In this document: one piece after another, positions 32,984-42,795 of the stretch
How the letters are laid out: the number at the start of each line of letters is the position of its first letter
How positions within the stretch are numbered: the first letter of the stretch is position 1
Assembly: GCA_949130485.1 (NCBI GenBank)
Contig: OX422184.1
Span: forward strand, 13,986,405-14,050,404
Source: Agelas oroides
Lineage: Eukaryota > Porifera > Demospongiae > Agelasida > Agelasidae
Direction of reading: 5' to 3'
DNA length: 64,000 nt
Position numbers and translations under genes: made by a program
The notes under the pieces: model-generated
Seen by the model: only the letters and a program-made list of their open reading frames with translations
Told to the model about the DNA's origin: nothing
Database searches by the model: none

Positions 32984-33304
32984 TAGTACAACATTTTTGT
33001 TGGTCAGTGGAATTTCAACAGCATGGTCTGATTGGCTAATTATCTCACTTTATTGGGCTTCCACTACCTAGCAGCTCATCACACTTTACAGACCTTCTTA
33101 CCACACTTCCAATTTAGCAGAATCCATAGCAACTGTTGCCATGGTGCTGTGTTCACCAGACCCTCCTTTTAGGAAGTAGATATCTACAGGATGTCAAAAA
33201 ACCTATCTACTATCAAGTATTCAAGGAATAATATTCTATTAATATTAAGAGTACCATGCACTCACTCACTGATGTTCTCTGATTTTTTTTTTTTGTGTAT
33301 TTAG

Positions 33305-33648
33305 AAAGTATTAAGCAAGAAGAAACTAAGCTAGTGAAGACTCAAGATGATCTCCAAGCTCACAAGGATAAAGCACAAGCTGCACTTGATTACTACCAGC
33401 AATTAATAACCGAGACTGAAGTACACTATCAGCAGATATGCTCACTCCGAGAACGTGGTGGACTAACCCCATCTGAGAAAGCAAACCTCAGGAGGCTCAA
33501 GAAGAATTATTCTGCATTCATCAGCGCTGACTACATGATGTCAAAAAACCTACCTTACTGGGGAGAATCAGCTCAGCCTGGCAAAACATATTACCTCATG
33601 AAACTTGTCTGTGATGTGTTTGGGATTGTTGATCACTTAGGACAATAA
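33305..33648 (+). pseudogene. DUF7869-like transposase, middle part with SADY motif
   Basis: After acceptor GTGTATTTAG comes a coiled-coil-like Glu/Lys/Gln-rich stretch (QDDLQAHKDKAQAALDYYQQ), then LKKNYSAFISADYMMSKNLP, YWGESAQPGKTYYLMKLVCD and VFGIVDH. The copy at 58640-59270 has LKNGFNLVISADYQMAKHVP at the same place. The Asp of SADY is a candidate first acidic residue of an RNase-H-like catalytic core. The frame stops four codons after GIVDH, where the inverted segment begins. Confidence 0.65.
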
Positions 33649-33840
33649 AGCTACTACCTCAGTAGCCCAAGCAAGTAGGTACTTGTTCTTGCAGATTCTT
33701 GCGTTGTCAAGGCAGATAGTGATTTTGCGGATCCAGCTATCCACATGCGTGTCAATAAAATGCTGCAAGAATGAAATCGTATGGTCTGTAGATTTAGAAC
33801 CAGCTGTCAATTCATCACAAATATACGTGTGTCAAAAGTG
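33649..33840 (-). pseudogene. Inverted segment of the same transposase
   Basis: Read on the minus strand (one frame, no stop until the edge): TYICDELTAGSKSTDHTISF, LQHFIDTHVDSWIRKITICL, DNARICKNKYLLAWATEVV. In the family this stretch belongs between GIVDH and GHTKF and includes LDNA, a candidate second catalytic Asp. Both neighbours are on the plus strand, so about 190 bp has been inverted in place. Confidence 0.7.
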
Positions 33841-34454
33841 GTTGATTTGATAGCATTCGGTTCTTCTACATGGAAGTTGGTCACACAAAGTTCAAACCTG
33901 ACAAGCTTTTTGCATTAATCACCAAAACATTCTATGACAGAGATGTATTTTGTATTGAAATGTTGCAGGCCATTGCTGAACTTTATTCTGTGACTCACAC
34001 CTTTAGCTCCAGTGACATCTTTCAGTGGAGGTCCTGTCTTGAGGCTAAATATTCTGCAGTTTCTGGTATCACCTTGCTGCGTGATTTCATTGTCACAAAA
34101 AAAAACCTTAAACATAGGGATAAATGCTACATGGGACCATATACATCAGTGACCTTGATGAAAGCTGCTGTTGAAGATCATGCATGCAACCCAGACTCGT
34201 ACGCATCTTGTCCGACACCCATCGCTGCAGAGAAGCTGAAACAACTTGTTGAGCAATATGATCGCTTCATAAAGGCTGATGTAGTTGGTTATATTAGGCC
34301 CTCGTTTTTGCCACTACTTGGAGGCCAAGCTCCAGTCAACCCAAGTGGCTCTAAGAAACGTGGCTGCTCACACTGTGATGGAACTGGGCATATTCAACCA
34401 GGAAAGAAGCGACACTACTCTGACAAGTATTGCCCTATACTTGCTAAGCGTTAG
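33841..34454 (+). pseudogene. DUF7869-like transposase, C-terminal part
   Basis: FDSIRFFYMEVGHTKFKPDK, LFALITKTFYDRDVFCIEML, then an alpha-helical region, and a C-terminal Cys/His motif GCSHCDGTGHIQPGKKRHYS, DKYCPIL. GHTKF-PD is the hallmark by which I recognise the family. CxxC followed by H and C at the end is a probable zinc knuckle. The frame is intact to the stop at 34454, unlike the N-terminal part. Confidence 0.65.
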
Positions 34455-35237
34455 AAGAGTGACCAGTTCATATTACGTCGTCGTTGACTGCTGCTTTATT
34501 TGTGCTTGTATATTGTTTTGGTTTATGTTACAGGTACTCATTTTGTACTGCTGAATAATGCACTTCTGATACTTGAATCAACTTGAAACTTCAGTACTGT
34601 CTAGTTAAGACATGAAATAAGGTGATGAAACCCTAAGTAGAGTTTTGGTAGGTGTGACATAAAGTTTGATTTTTACATGAACCATTCACATATATTGTTA
34701 TTCAAGGCAGAAAGGGGTGGGATTCAAGGGGCGGAGCGTTCACCAAGGTAAGCATATCGGTTGGATCTTTGCGAAACTTCTCGTTCTTTTGTTGAATGGC
34801 GCTACTTTCTTCACTGCTGGAGAGGAGGGGTCAAAGTAACTCACAACGGAAGCGTTATTCCAGGTATGCATAAAATGATGGCACGATAAGTTTTTCTACT
34901 TGTACCGTTCGTCGTTGCCAAAACAGCTGCTTGCTACGACGCTCAGTACCCTAGTCCGCCTTTATTACTACAATTTCAGAGTAACAAACTGCCAGCAATA
35001 GTGTCAGTTCTCGTGGGAATGGCATTGCAAAGTGAGAAGCCACAAAACAGTACACTGTCAGTCGCGCACCTTTTGGTGCTATCGGCCCTAAAGGGTTAAA
35101 AGAGTCAATTTGCATTTACGGAACGACGTACGACAGATAATATATATATAATATATGAAAATTCCACCGTTCAACTCGCTAGTGTGGGGTTCACTCAGGC
35201 TCATCCTAATAACTGTAGTCTTGGTCCCATACCCAGC
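34455..35237. other. No gene seen; small repeat fragments
   Basis: CCTAAAGGGTTAA at about 35086 resembles an AACCCTTGA-family end. 35160-35215 has a GGGGCGAGCC-like remnant (CTAGTGTGGGGTTCACTCAG). The 9-bp ATACCCAGC at 35229-35237 is the left target duplication of the next element. Confidence 0.5.
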
Positions 35238-35418
35238 TAGCCTCGTTCCCAGGCTCTCGTGCATGGGCGGAGAAAAAAGAGCCTGGTACACACTGTTTAC
35301 GCATACCCAGTTCCCCAGGAGATTTAGGAATTTGGAAATTTCCTGCTCCATTACACTAACCTCCGCAAGACATGCGTATAAAAGATGGCTGTCACTGACC
35401 ACGCTCTATATTGCAGAC

Positions 35419-35874
35419 ATGACTACAGCAAAATTTTCTCCAAGGGTGAACTTTCCTCTGTTGGTGAGTGCTTTAATGAAATTCCTTCGAACCAATAATG
35501 AAATGGGTGACACACGATGTAATGACATTATGAAAGGGTACCGTTTCGAATACATGTTTTTACGTCATACTGGAGAGCTTTGTTTGACTTGCACTGAAGT
35601 TGGCGGCACACCTACATGTTATACTTTCAAAGGTCTGATTTACCAGCATACCGTGGAAGGCGAGGCGTTAAACAGTATAGGTATAAATAGTTTGGTCCAT
35701 TTAAGGGATAGTCACCCTGTGATTGATGCTGTTGCTAAACTGAAAGATCAGAATAACAATCAATGGCTGTTGTTGGTGCAAGTTTCACTGTGTGTGGACA
35801 ATGACGATGGAGTGACGAAGGTATTCAACTCTTCACTTACAGGAACTGTCCACACGTTTGCCCATTCCAGCTAA
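35419..35874 (+). CDS. Hypothetical protein inside the 9-bp-TSD element
   Basis: 152 codons from ATG at 35419 (preceded by an acceptor-like ATTGCAG): MTTAKFSPRVNFPLLVSALM, then MGDTRCNDIMKGYRFEYMFL, HPVIDAVAKL, and NNQWLLLVQVSLCVDNDDGV. QWLLL-QVSL after a beta-rich segment recalls domains I have seen in large multicopy invertebrate proteins of the Crinkler or NTPase type, but I cannot assign it. It stays open through repeat-derived flanks, so it may be a captured exon. Confidence 0.45.
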   Translation: MTTAKFSPRVNFPLLVSALMKFLRTNNEMGDTRCNDIMKGYRFEYMFLRHTGELCLTCTEVGGTPTCYTFKGLIYQHTVEGEALNSIGINSLVHLRDSHPVIDAVAKLKDQNNNQWLLLVQVSLCVDNDDGVTKVFNSSLTGTVHTFAHSS

Positions 35875-36236
35875 ATGCTGCAGCCCATGACTGTTACAAT
35901 CTTTCCCTTTGAAGTTCACCGATCACCTCAAACGAAGTAATGCAGACCGTTACCATCGAAACGATATTGTTTTTGACTTAATAACCGTCCCTATGAGTCT
36001 CACAGGGAGTACAGTGGAACCTCTGAATAAAGGACACTTTGGGAGCGGGGCTTTTGTCCTTTATTCGGAGGTTGTCCTCTGGTGGGAGGTTCGACTCAAT
36101 TTGCAATTTCTAGCCACATCAAGCACTCAAATATCTACCAAACATGTATTAAAGCATAAAACATGTCATCTACTATCCAGTGACAGCTGTGACAAGCCTG
36201 CGGAATTAATTACAGACCTAGGCACATGGCTTTGAT

Positions 36237-36248
36237 TGCGCATGCGCA
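36237..36248. promoter_or_regulatory. NRF1-like palindrome TGCGCATGCGCA
   Basis: A perfect 12-bp palindrome 75 bp before the HIRAN start codon. A TATATATA run lies at about 36298. Function inferred from the animal NRF1 consensus. Confidence 0.4.
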
Positions 36249-36322
36249 GATGTAAACCAGTGAGCCAAGTCGTAGCTATAACAAGTCGAGCTAATAGTAT
36301 ATATACATCGTCTCTGGCTGAA

Positions 36323-36736
36323 ATGGCAAGCGAACTTAGTTCTGGAGTTCTACAAGTGTTCCATATTAACTCCTACATCAGGGGATATCATGCTTATATG
36401 GACGTGTGGACACCAGTGCTGAATGAGGAGCTCATCCTAAAGAGAGAGCCTACCAATGACAGAGACAGCAACGTGGTTGCTGTTAAGAAAGAAGAAGTTA
36501 TAGTGGGGCATGTGCCCTTCAACTTAGCCCCTTTTATTTCGGCGTTTCTCAGGCGCGACACAAATAGTGGATTTGCCAAGATTGTTGGCGATAAAGTAAA
36601 TAGAGGCGCTGGATATGGACTGGAGATACCATGTGAGTACTCACTCTATGGCCCCAAGCCCTACATAGACAAGCTCAAGGAACTAGTAGCCTCACTGGAA
36701 GCAAAAGGATTGGTCAGTGCGTCTAACAAAGACTAG
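36323..36736 (+). CDS. HIRAN-domain protein
   Basis: 137 residues starting MASELSSGVLQVFHINSYIR. GYHAYMDVWTPVLNEELILK, REPTNDRDSNVVAV, VGHVPFNLAPFISAFLRR, GYGLEIPCEYSLYG and a helical end follow. The order YH-Y---W-P--GE-L---RE--N--D--AVAV, VGHVP, FLRR, LE-PC is that of stand-alone HIRAN proteins common in fish and cnidarians. The HIRAN fold (as in HLTF) binds single-stranded DNA ends. The frame is also open upstream, but this ATG follows the promoter-like motifs. No intron or frameshift. It sits within two nested transposable elements, which is unusual for an intact gene. Confidence 0.75.
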   Translation: MASELSSGVLQVFHINSYIRGYHAYMDVWTPVLNEELILKREPTNDRDSNVVAVKKEEVIVGHVPFNLAPFISAFLRRDTNSGFAKIVGDKVNRGAGYGLEIPCEYSLYGPKPYIDKLKELVASLEAKGLVSASNKD

Positions 36737-37125
36737 ATCTAGATCAAATAGCCATGAATAATATTGAATATCAAGTTTAAGTTTTATAATACACATACAC
36801 ATGATGGATGGGTGTGGTTTCGCTTATGCAATGGGTGTGGCTTCCTGTTTGTCCATTGTGAGAGGCAGTTTTCAATGGACTTCTTCAATCAGGACCATGC
36901 CGACTGTCTGCTGTCCAGAATCAAGAATCGTGGGAGGTTAATTATACACTAGCACTATAGTAATTTCAATCGGTGGCACAGCCAGTGTCCTTTATATAGA
37001 GGTTTTCCGCTGGTGGGAGGGTCCGTTTGGGAGGTTCCACTGTATAACAATGCAGTGCGGCATTTCATCAGGTAAACAGAATTGACCGTAATTTTGGTGT
37101 AGTGGAGTAGTATGCAGGTTACCAA

Positions 37126-38150
37126 GGGAACTTAGCGCATGCGCAAACAGTGTGTACCAGGCTCTCTTTCCTTCCCCGCACAAGAGCCTGGGAATGAGGC
37201 TAATACCCAGCTAGAAGTAGAAAAACTTGATTTTTCTTGTCATGATTCTTGGGCTTTGCATGGCTGTAAGGCATGTAAATGAAGCTTACCATGCAGACCA
37301 ACTGGACCACCAACAATCCCACTGCAGGATCCAGCACTGATGATATCATATTATACACATTAATACACCCAGCCCTGGCGGCTGCCAACTCGCCAGTGGC
37401 ACAAGATGAGTATGTATTCTGTTGGAGTCTGGTGTGTGTTGTGGAAATTTATGATAACTGCAATTAATTTTTTTTTTCGCAATAGGAGCGACTGTAGAGG
37501 ACTCTATCCTCAACTTCCAGCGTTTCATATTTAGAATGATATCAAGATTTGTGAATCTAACCCTGTGTGGGGTGCCACATGACTCCGTTGTAACACTCCA
37601 GACAGGAGATGAGTATTCCCTATCGCTCCTCCTAGGGAACTTAGCGCATGCACAAACAGTGTGTACCAGGCTCTCTTTCCTTCCCCGCACAAGAGCCTGG
37701 GAATGAGGCTAATACCCAGCTAGAAGTAGAAAAACTTTGGTGATTTTTATCATGATTCTTGGGCTTTGCATGGCTGTAAGGCATGTAAATGAAGCTTACC
37801 ATGCAGACCAACTGGACCACTTCTGCTACACCAACAATCCCACTGCAGGATCCAGCACTGATAGTCCGTTACAGTACTCACTCATTCATCCAGCCCTGGG
37901 GGCTGTGAATTCACCAGTGCCACAAGGTGCATATGTACTCTGTTAGAGCCTGGTGTGTGTTGTGAAAATGTATGATAACTGCAATGAATATATTTTCTGA
38001 ATAGGAGCAAATGCAGCTGATTCAATCCGGGATTTCCAACGATCCATATTCCGAGAGATGTCCCAATTTATCAACCTCTCTAAATGTGGGGTTCCACACC
38101 ACCCTGTAGTAGCCTTTAATACGGGAGATCAATACTGCAACCCTTTGCAA
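37126..38150 (+). CDS. Tandemly duplicated exon cassette (copies 2 and 3)
   Basis: Two units about 509 bp apart. Each starts with the right end of the TAGCCTCG element plus its flank (GGCTAATACCCAGCTAGAAG). Then comes an exon with NNPTAGSSTD and IHPALGAVNSPVPQ, and after a short intron (TTTTCTGAATAG type acceptor) a second exon with DSI--FQR-IFR-MS-F-NL--CGVPH--V. Exon pairs lie at about 37279-37406/37490-37625 and 37790-37925/38005-38150. The gene is unrecognised; the single related copy is at 26540-26932. Confidence 0.5.
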
Positions 38151-38249
38151 CAACTACAATAAAAAAAAAGGAGGTGGGCTTACTTTCGAGGGTGGGCCTA
38201 TTTTTAGGAGATTACAGTATAAGGTTTAGCTGAAGGAACATAGAAGACC

Positions 38250-39295
38250 TAACCCTTGAATTGTGGATGTCACATATTTGCAACGCGCACACCCGTGCGC
38301 TAAGTGTGGCTGTCATTTTTGCAACAAAGTAGCCAAGTCACACTTTCAGTGTGTAGCTACGAAGCTTAGCGAGACTTTGGGGTAAATCCCTACCTATTAA
38401 GTAGCAATAACTCTAGGCCACACCTTTCTACTTACATCACTGTTCAGGAGAGACAGGAAGGGGCGGTACTAGTTTGGAGTGATTGTGAATCTGAAAAGGG
38501 CTACTACACACGAAGCTTTCTTTCGAATGGAGGGAGCAAAAGACCTCCAGTTTTCACTTACGATGGAAGTGTTACCTTCGAATAAGTTGAAAAACAGTTC
38601 ACTTTCTCGGGGCTGTATCAAGTGGGAAAATCGGCACCATTTGTAGTCGCTAGAAGCTACAACGTATGGCAGCAGAAATGGCTTCAAAGAAGTGGGAAAT
38701 CGCTCAGTTAACGGTAGTCAGGTGCTTAGATAAACTATTTCAGCCTAGTTACACACCATTCGCACTAATCAGGCCTCCCGCACTGCCCAAGGCTAGCTAG
38801 CAACGCTTGGCACATTGACCTTCAGATTGATAACGTTTAGCCTCGTACCCAGGCTCTATCTCGTAGAGGAAAGAGCCTGGTAACATTCGGGGGTCAAAGC
38901 TGTTTACTTCTGCCACGTCATGATTCATGTGATTTACAGTGACCACGCCCCATTTTTGAAAACTATCATGTGATTTTTGCAAGGACACGTATGCAAGTTT
39001 TCACACGAGTTGGGGAGAAAGACAGAGAAAGGCACCACAAAGTGGTTAGGTAAATCACATACAAGACTGATCACACAATTGCAGCATCAGTCTACAAGGC
39101 AGGTAAGCTTACAATTTACTCACGTAAATTTCTAGCCTCTCCAGCTGGCTTTGTGACGGCTCTGATCACTTTGTGTCTTGAGCGACAGTACCTTGCGCAT
39201 CCTTAATATTGTAAACCATTTCAGGTTTGAATATTGAACAACTTCCGCAATTAATAAACCATAACTAATAACTACTTCCGCTTATCAAGGGTTAA
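38250..39295. mobile_element. AACCCTTGA-family element, interrupted
   Basis: From CTAACCCTTGAATTGTGG to CTTATCAAGGGTTAA. Landmarks as in 1733-2210. A TAGCCTCG-family left end interrupts it at 38839. 39175-39300 is repeated in tandem at 39340-39430 (TTGTAAACCATTTCAGGTTT, GAATATTGAACAACTTCCGC). Confidence 0.5.
38839..39200. mobile_element. TAGCCTCG-family left half
   Basis: TAGCCTCGTACCCAGGCTCT, GAGGAAAGAGCCTGG, CCACGTCATGATTCATGTGA and later CAGGTAAGCTTACAATTTAC and TTGTGTCTTGAGCGACAGT match 40273-40650 in order. No right end. Confidence 0.65.
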
Positions 39296-39687
39296 GTTTA
39301 ATCAAAAGTGCTATTGCTGTGTACTTCACTGGTACTGGTACCTTGTGCATCCTTTATATTGTAAACCATTTCAGGTTTTGAATATTGAACAACTTCCGCA
39401 ATTAATAAACAGTGACTAATAACTACCATCATTATTCTAATAGAACGGTAGGAAATTAAACAATTTCAAATCTGGCTTCCACTAGATTAGATTGAAAAAA
39501 CTTCCAGGAACACATTTTCCAAGATGGAGGCTTCTTTGCCCTAGGTAGTGTTGCTTGCAGTACTGAATTACTAGGTGTACACTCAGTGCAGTTTTAGTGC
39601 CTCGCGCTAGCATACTCACTTAAACCATGAAGAATTTTATTTTTCAGCGTTTTGTTGACAAAGACTTCCAAGTCAGTGGTGCTATTC

Positions 39688-39975
39688 CTAGCCTTCTTGA
39701 CCATGTGAGCACCCCGTCAGGAGGATTGTGCGCTTCTCTTGGGTTTGGGTTGTGAAGAGCCTACGTCTAACGTCAGGGTCGTATCCGTAGACGCGAATAG
39801 ATGTGTCGTTGTCTGATAGTTTACCATCAAAGAAGCTGCTCCCGGATCCCTGCTTCATATCTTCAGGAATGCTGCTAACAACACAGTAAATCTTGGCCTT
39901 GGGGCTAGTGTGCTTAACGTCAGACACTGTCTGGAATTCTTCAAAGGCGTCTTTGTAGCTCCTTTTGCTAGCCAT
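39688..39975 (-). CDS. OB-fold-like ORF
   Basis: Minus strand MASKRSYKDAFEEFQTVSDV, then KIYCVVSSIPEDMKQGSGSS, FFDGKLSDNDTSIRVYGYDP and DVRRRLF. The pattern of a beta strand, a short insertion, then FFDGKL-D----IRV-GYD and a basic helix resembles OB folds of RPA-like proteins linked to invertebrate mobile elements (from memory, tentative). Downstream the frame ends in TTQTQEKRTILLTGCSHGQE, which may be intron read-through. Confidence 0.4.
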   Translation of the reverse strand: MASKRSYKDAFEEFQTVSDVKHTSPKAKIYCVVSSIPEDMKQGSGSSFFDGKLSDNDTSIRVYGYDPDVRRRLFTTQTQEKRTILLTGCSHGQEG

Positions 39976-40272
39976 GGTCAGCGTTGGTACCACGTGGAGC
40001 TTGTAGCCTTGCAGACCTGTAAATGGTGGGATGACAAAATGCTGCTACTCAGTGCCTTATGCAAGGCATCTATTATCATAGTTGACTGACCTTCACTGAC
40101 TTGTCTCACGAGCTCTTGATGTTTGCTGATGCATCCAGGCCTGCTCACGGCATGTTTCTCGGCCATCTCTCTGCCTTCGTTTTCGAAACCTGGCCAGCTC
40201 CTTTCGATGTTCCATACCGAGTACATGTACACTGTATATACGCACGTGGCTTGATAACACGTGCACGTACAT

Positions 40273-41011
40273 TAGCCTCGTACCCAGGCTCTTTCTCATA
40301 GAGGAAAGAGCCTGGCAACATTGGGGGGTCGGAGCCGTTTACTTCCGCTACGTCATGATTCATGTGATTTACAGCGACCACGCCCTAATTATCATGTGAT
40401 TTTGGCGAGGGCAGTACACATTTTTCAAATTGTTTTCGAGTGAGAAAAGCAGCACAAAGCGTTAGAAAACCTCAGGTAAATCGTTCGACTTCTACCCGGG
40501 ACTGCCACACTATACCGGTACAAGACTACAAAGCAGGTAAGCTTACAATTTATTCAAGTACAAATTTCTACCCTACCAGCTGTCTTGGTCGTCCTTTTCT
40601 CTTATAATACCCTTGTGAAGGCTCAGATCACTTCGTGTCTTGAGCGACAGTGTGCAGTGTAGTAAGTAAAAACTTGGCCGTACCTCCGGTCTCGCTAAAC
40701 TTATTATTCGAGGCGCTTAGTAGTGCTACAACATGCCAACGGGCGAATTTAAGTTTCGTCGACAACGTCGCCATTGCGTAGGCCACCGTCAGATACTAAC
40801 AGTGACAGTCCTAGAACTCCTTGTTTGTCTTAGACTGGCTAATTTCTGTTCTCCACGCCTTTAGAGAGTCACACATCCACGTGATTTCGACGAAATCTGA
40901 TTGGAGGCGCCCTGTCTGAGCCGCCGGAAGTCAACGGTTTGAACCCCCCAATGTTGCCAGGCTCTTTCCTCCCGCGCGTGGAAAGAGGAAATGAGCCTGG
41001 GGACGAGGCTA
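40273..41011. mobile_element. TAGCCTCG-family element with 9-bp duplication
   Basis: 739 bp; TAGCCTCGTACCCAGGCTCT at the left and its diverged inverse, ending GGGGACGAGGCTA, at the right. CACGTACAT is duplicated at 40264-40272 and 41012-41020. Inverted repeats run over 100 bp (GAAAGAGCCTGGCAACATTG on each arm). No long ORF. Confidence 0.85.
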
Positions 41012-42342
41012 CACGTACATATACGTGCACGTAGCGCTAGCAATCATCAATGATGTAACGGAAATCCCCACAGTTATAATTGCATTCCAAAGCGTGACTG
41101 ACATACATACAACGCATAGCAAGACTGTACTGCAGGATTAGATGCCTCGCGCTAAGGCGCTCGGCAACCATAGGCTTCCCCAGAAGTGTATAAGCTTCGA
41201 AATTGGATCATCTGAGCATTGTCAGTACTTGTTTTGACAAGAGCAAGGTCTGGGTGCTGACTTCAACGCCTCTGCAGTGACTTCACAGATGCTGTTTTGA
41301 TAAGAACGCTTCCTGGTGCACTAAGCCCTTTAAACCCTGAATTATTTTCACTTGAGACTAGTTTTAGCCTATACATGCCTTTAACGCGCCGTATCTCCAT
41401 TTCTGTCCAAGCTCTGACTCCAAAACTGAACCTAAGTCCACTTCCAGCCTTAGCAAGCAGACTCGTGACCTTGACCATGCCCACTCATTAATGAGCATGC
41501 AATAGTCAGCACTCTCGGTTGTCATACACCCGCTCAGAGCCCAAGCAGCCTTCCCTGCCAGAAATGAATCCCCTACAAGGTAAGAGTAGCGTTTTGTAAG
41601 CCTGTCCATGCAGCCAGGGCAAGAATTGGCCAACCCGGTCCCAACCATGGCGCTTTGACAGCCAAGCTGAGCAGCCACCATGTGCATGTCACCCGCAGGG
41701 TGACCCCACCCAATTCCCCCTGTCCCACCCTTTCTGCTTACGCAGAACCGCGCGCATAGCGCACAGAGACTCTTGCAGTGCGCAGTATGATGTAACCAAA
41801 AGGCAACTTAGGGTTTAAAGGGCTAAACAGACTCATTCTGCCCTTGACTTCACTGTTTTGAAGAACGCACTTCATGGTGTTTACTACTACAGGCAAGCCG
41901 GCTCTTTCGCTAAATTGAATTCACTTGGTACGGGAACTTTATTGACGCCTACTCTGTACTTCGTGATCACGCACGTGCACCACTGTAGATTGCATTCCTG
42001 AGCATTAAAGACAAAACTGAGATTCGAGTCTCACACTGCATTACTATTTGCCTCACTTCCCACTCAGCAATTATTGGTTAATATTTCATTTTCAGTAATA
42101 AAGTGTACACACTCCAGACTGCAGTAGATCTAAAGCAGCAGGAATTAACCAATCAGAAATGCAGAGTTGGGCGATCTCAACTGGTTGGTTCATGTCGACC
42201 AATCAAAGAACACTGAAACTTGGCCTTCCGCGAATTTGATTGGCTAATTTCGAAGTTCAATAAAATGTTCTTGGATAGTCGATAGTCCAGTCCAGAGTCC
42301 AGTCCAGAGTCCAGGTTTTGTACCTACCAGTCAGTTTGCCAG
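41012..42342. other. No gene supported
   Basis: Overlapping ORFs at 41263-41687 lie on both strands, with nothing recognisable. GTCCAGTCCAGAGTCCAGTC at 42287-42312 is a small direct repeat. Confidence 0.45.
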
Positions 42343-42623
42343 GTAATCGACCAAATTAGCATGCTGTGTAAGCTTACCATAGCTTGTGTACTGCCAGGTG
42401 ACATAGCGTAGTGCTGTCGAGTCCTGTTCTGTCAGCCATAAAACTTGCACAACTGAATAAGTAAAAACTGTAAATAAAGCATGGGCAAGTTTATTTGTTG
42501 GCCCACATGTAATTAAGTCCTCTCTACCTGTGATGTTTCTCATGTGATAATTTTTACCAGGCTCTCACCTTTCTTTCGATTTTTCACTCGCGCACATGGG
42601 GAGAGCCTGGGAACAAGGCTAGT
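42343..42623. mobile_element. TAGCCTCG-family right half
   Basis: Ends GAGAGCCTGGGAACAAGGCTA. Interior (CCCACATGTAATTAAGTCCT, CTCTCTACCTGTGATGTTTC) is the inverse of the left half of 60437-61077. No left end. Confidence 0.65.
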
Positions 42624-42671
42624 AGCAAGTATGCACTTATTAACTGCTTTTTATGGTATCTCTATTTACAG

Positions 42672-42795
42672 ATCCCAGATTACCGCCAGTCTACAGGACT
42701 TATTTCCCCCAGAAGATGTTAAGCACATCAAATTGAAGAATGCCTTAACGAATTGTATTGACTTTCATGGCAACTTCACAGTCACGACCGTTGAG
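42672..42795 (+). CDS. Exon, paralogue of 13.2-kb exon
   Basis: After CTATTTACAG and before GAG/GTAATA. Encodes SQITASLQDLFPPEDVKHIK and LKNALTNCIDFHGNFTVTTV. Related to 13217-13331. Unrecognised family. Confidence 0.5.

Larger units (their letters stand above)
36012..37042. mobile_element. TA-flanked CAGTGGAACC element carrying a gene
   Basis: Ends CAGTGGAACCTCTGAATAAA and TTTGGGAGGTTCCACTG with TA on both sides (36010-36011, 37043-37044). Subterminal GTCCTTTATTCGGAGGTTGT and GTCCTTTATATAGAGG sit near the left and right ends, matching the MITE pattern. Instead of a short filler, the middle has a promoter-like region and the HIRAN ORF. Confidence 0.7.
35238..37202. mobile_element. TAGCCTCG-family element carrying coding sequence
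   Basis: Begins TAGCCTCGTTCCCAGGCTCT, ends AGAGCCTGGGAATGAGGCTA. Flanked by ATACCCAGC at 35229-35237 and 37203-37211, a perfect 9-bp duplication. Left subterminal CACACTGTTTACGCATACCC and right GCGCATGCGCAAACAGTGTG extend the inverted repeat. It contains the ORF 35419-35874 and a nested TA element with a HIRAN gene. Nine-bp duplications with long inverted repeats and captured genes recall Pack-MULEs; no transposase is present. Confidence 0.8.
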
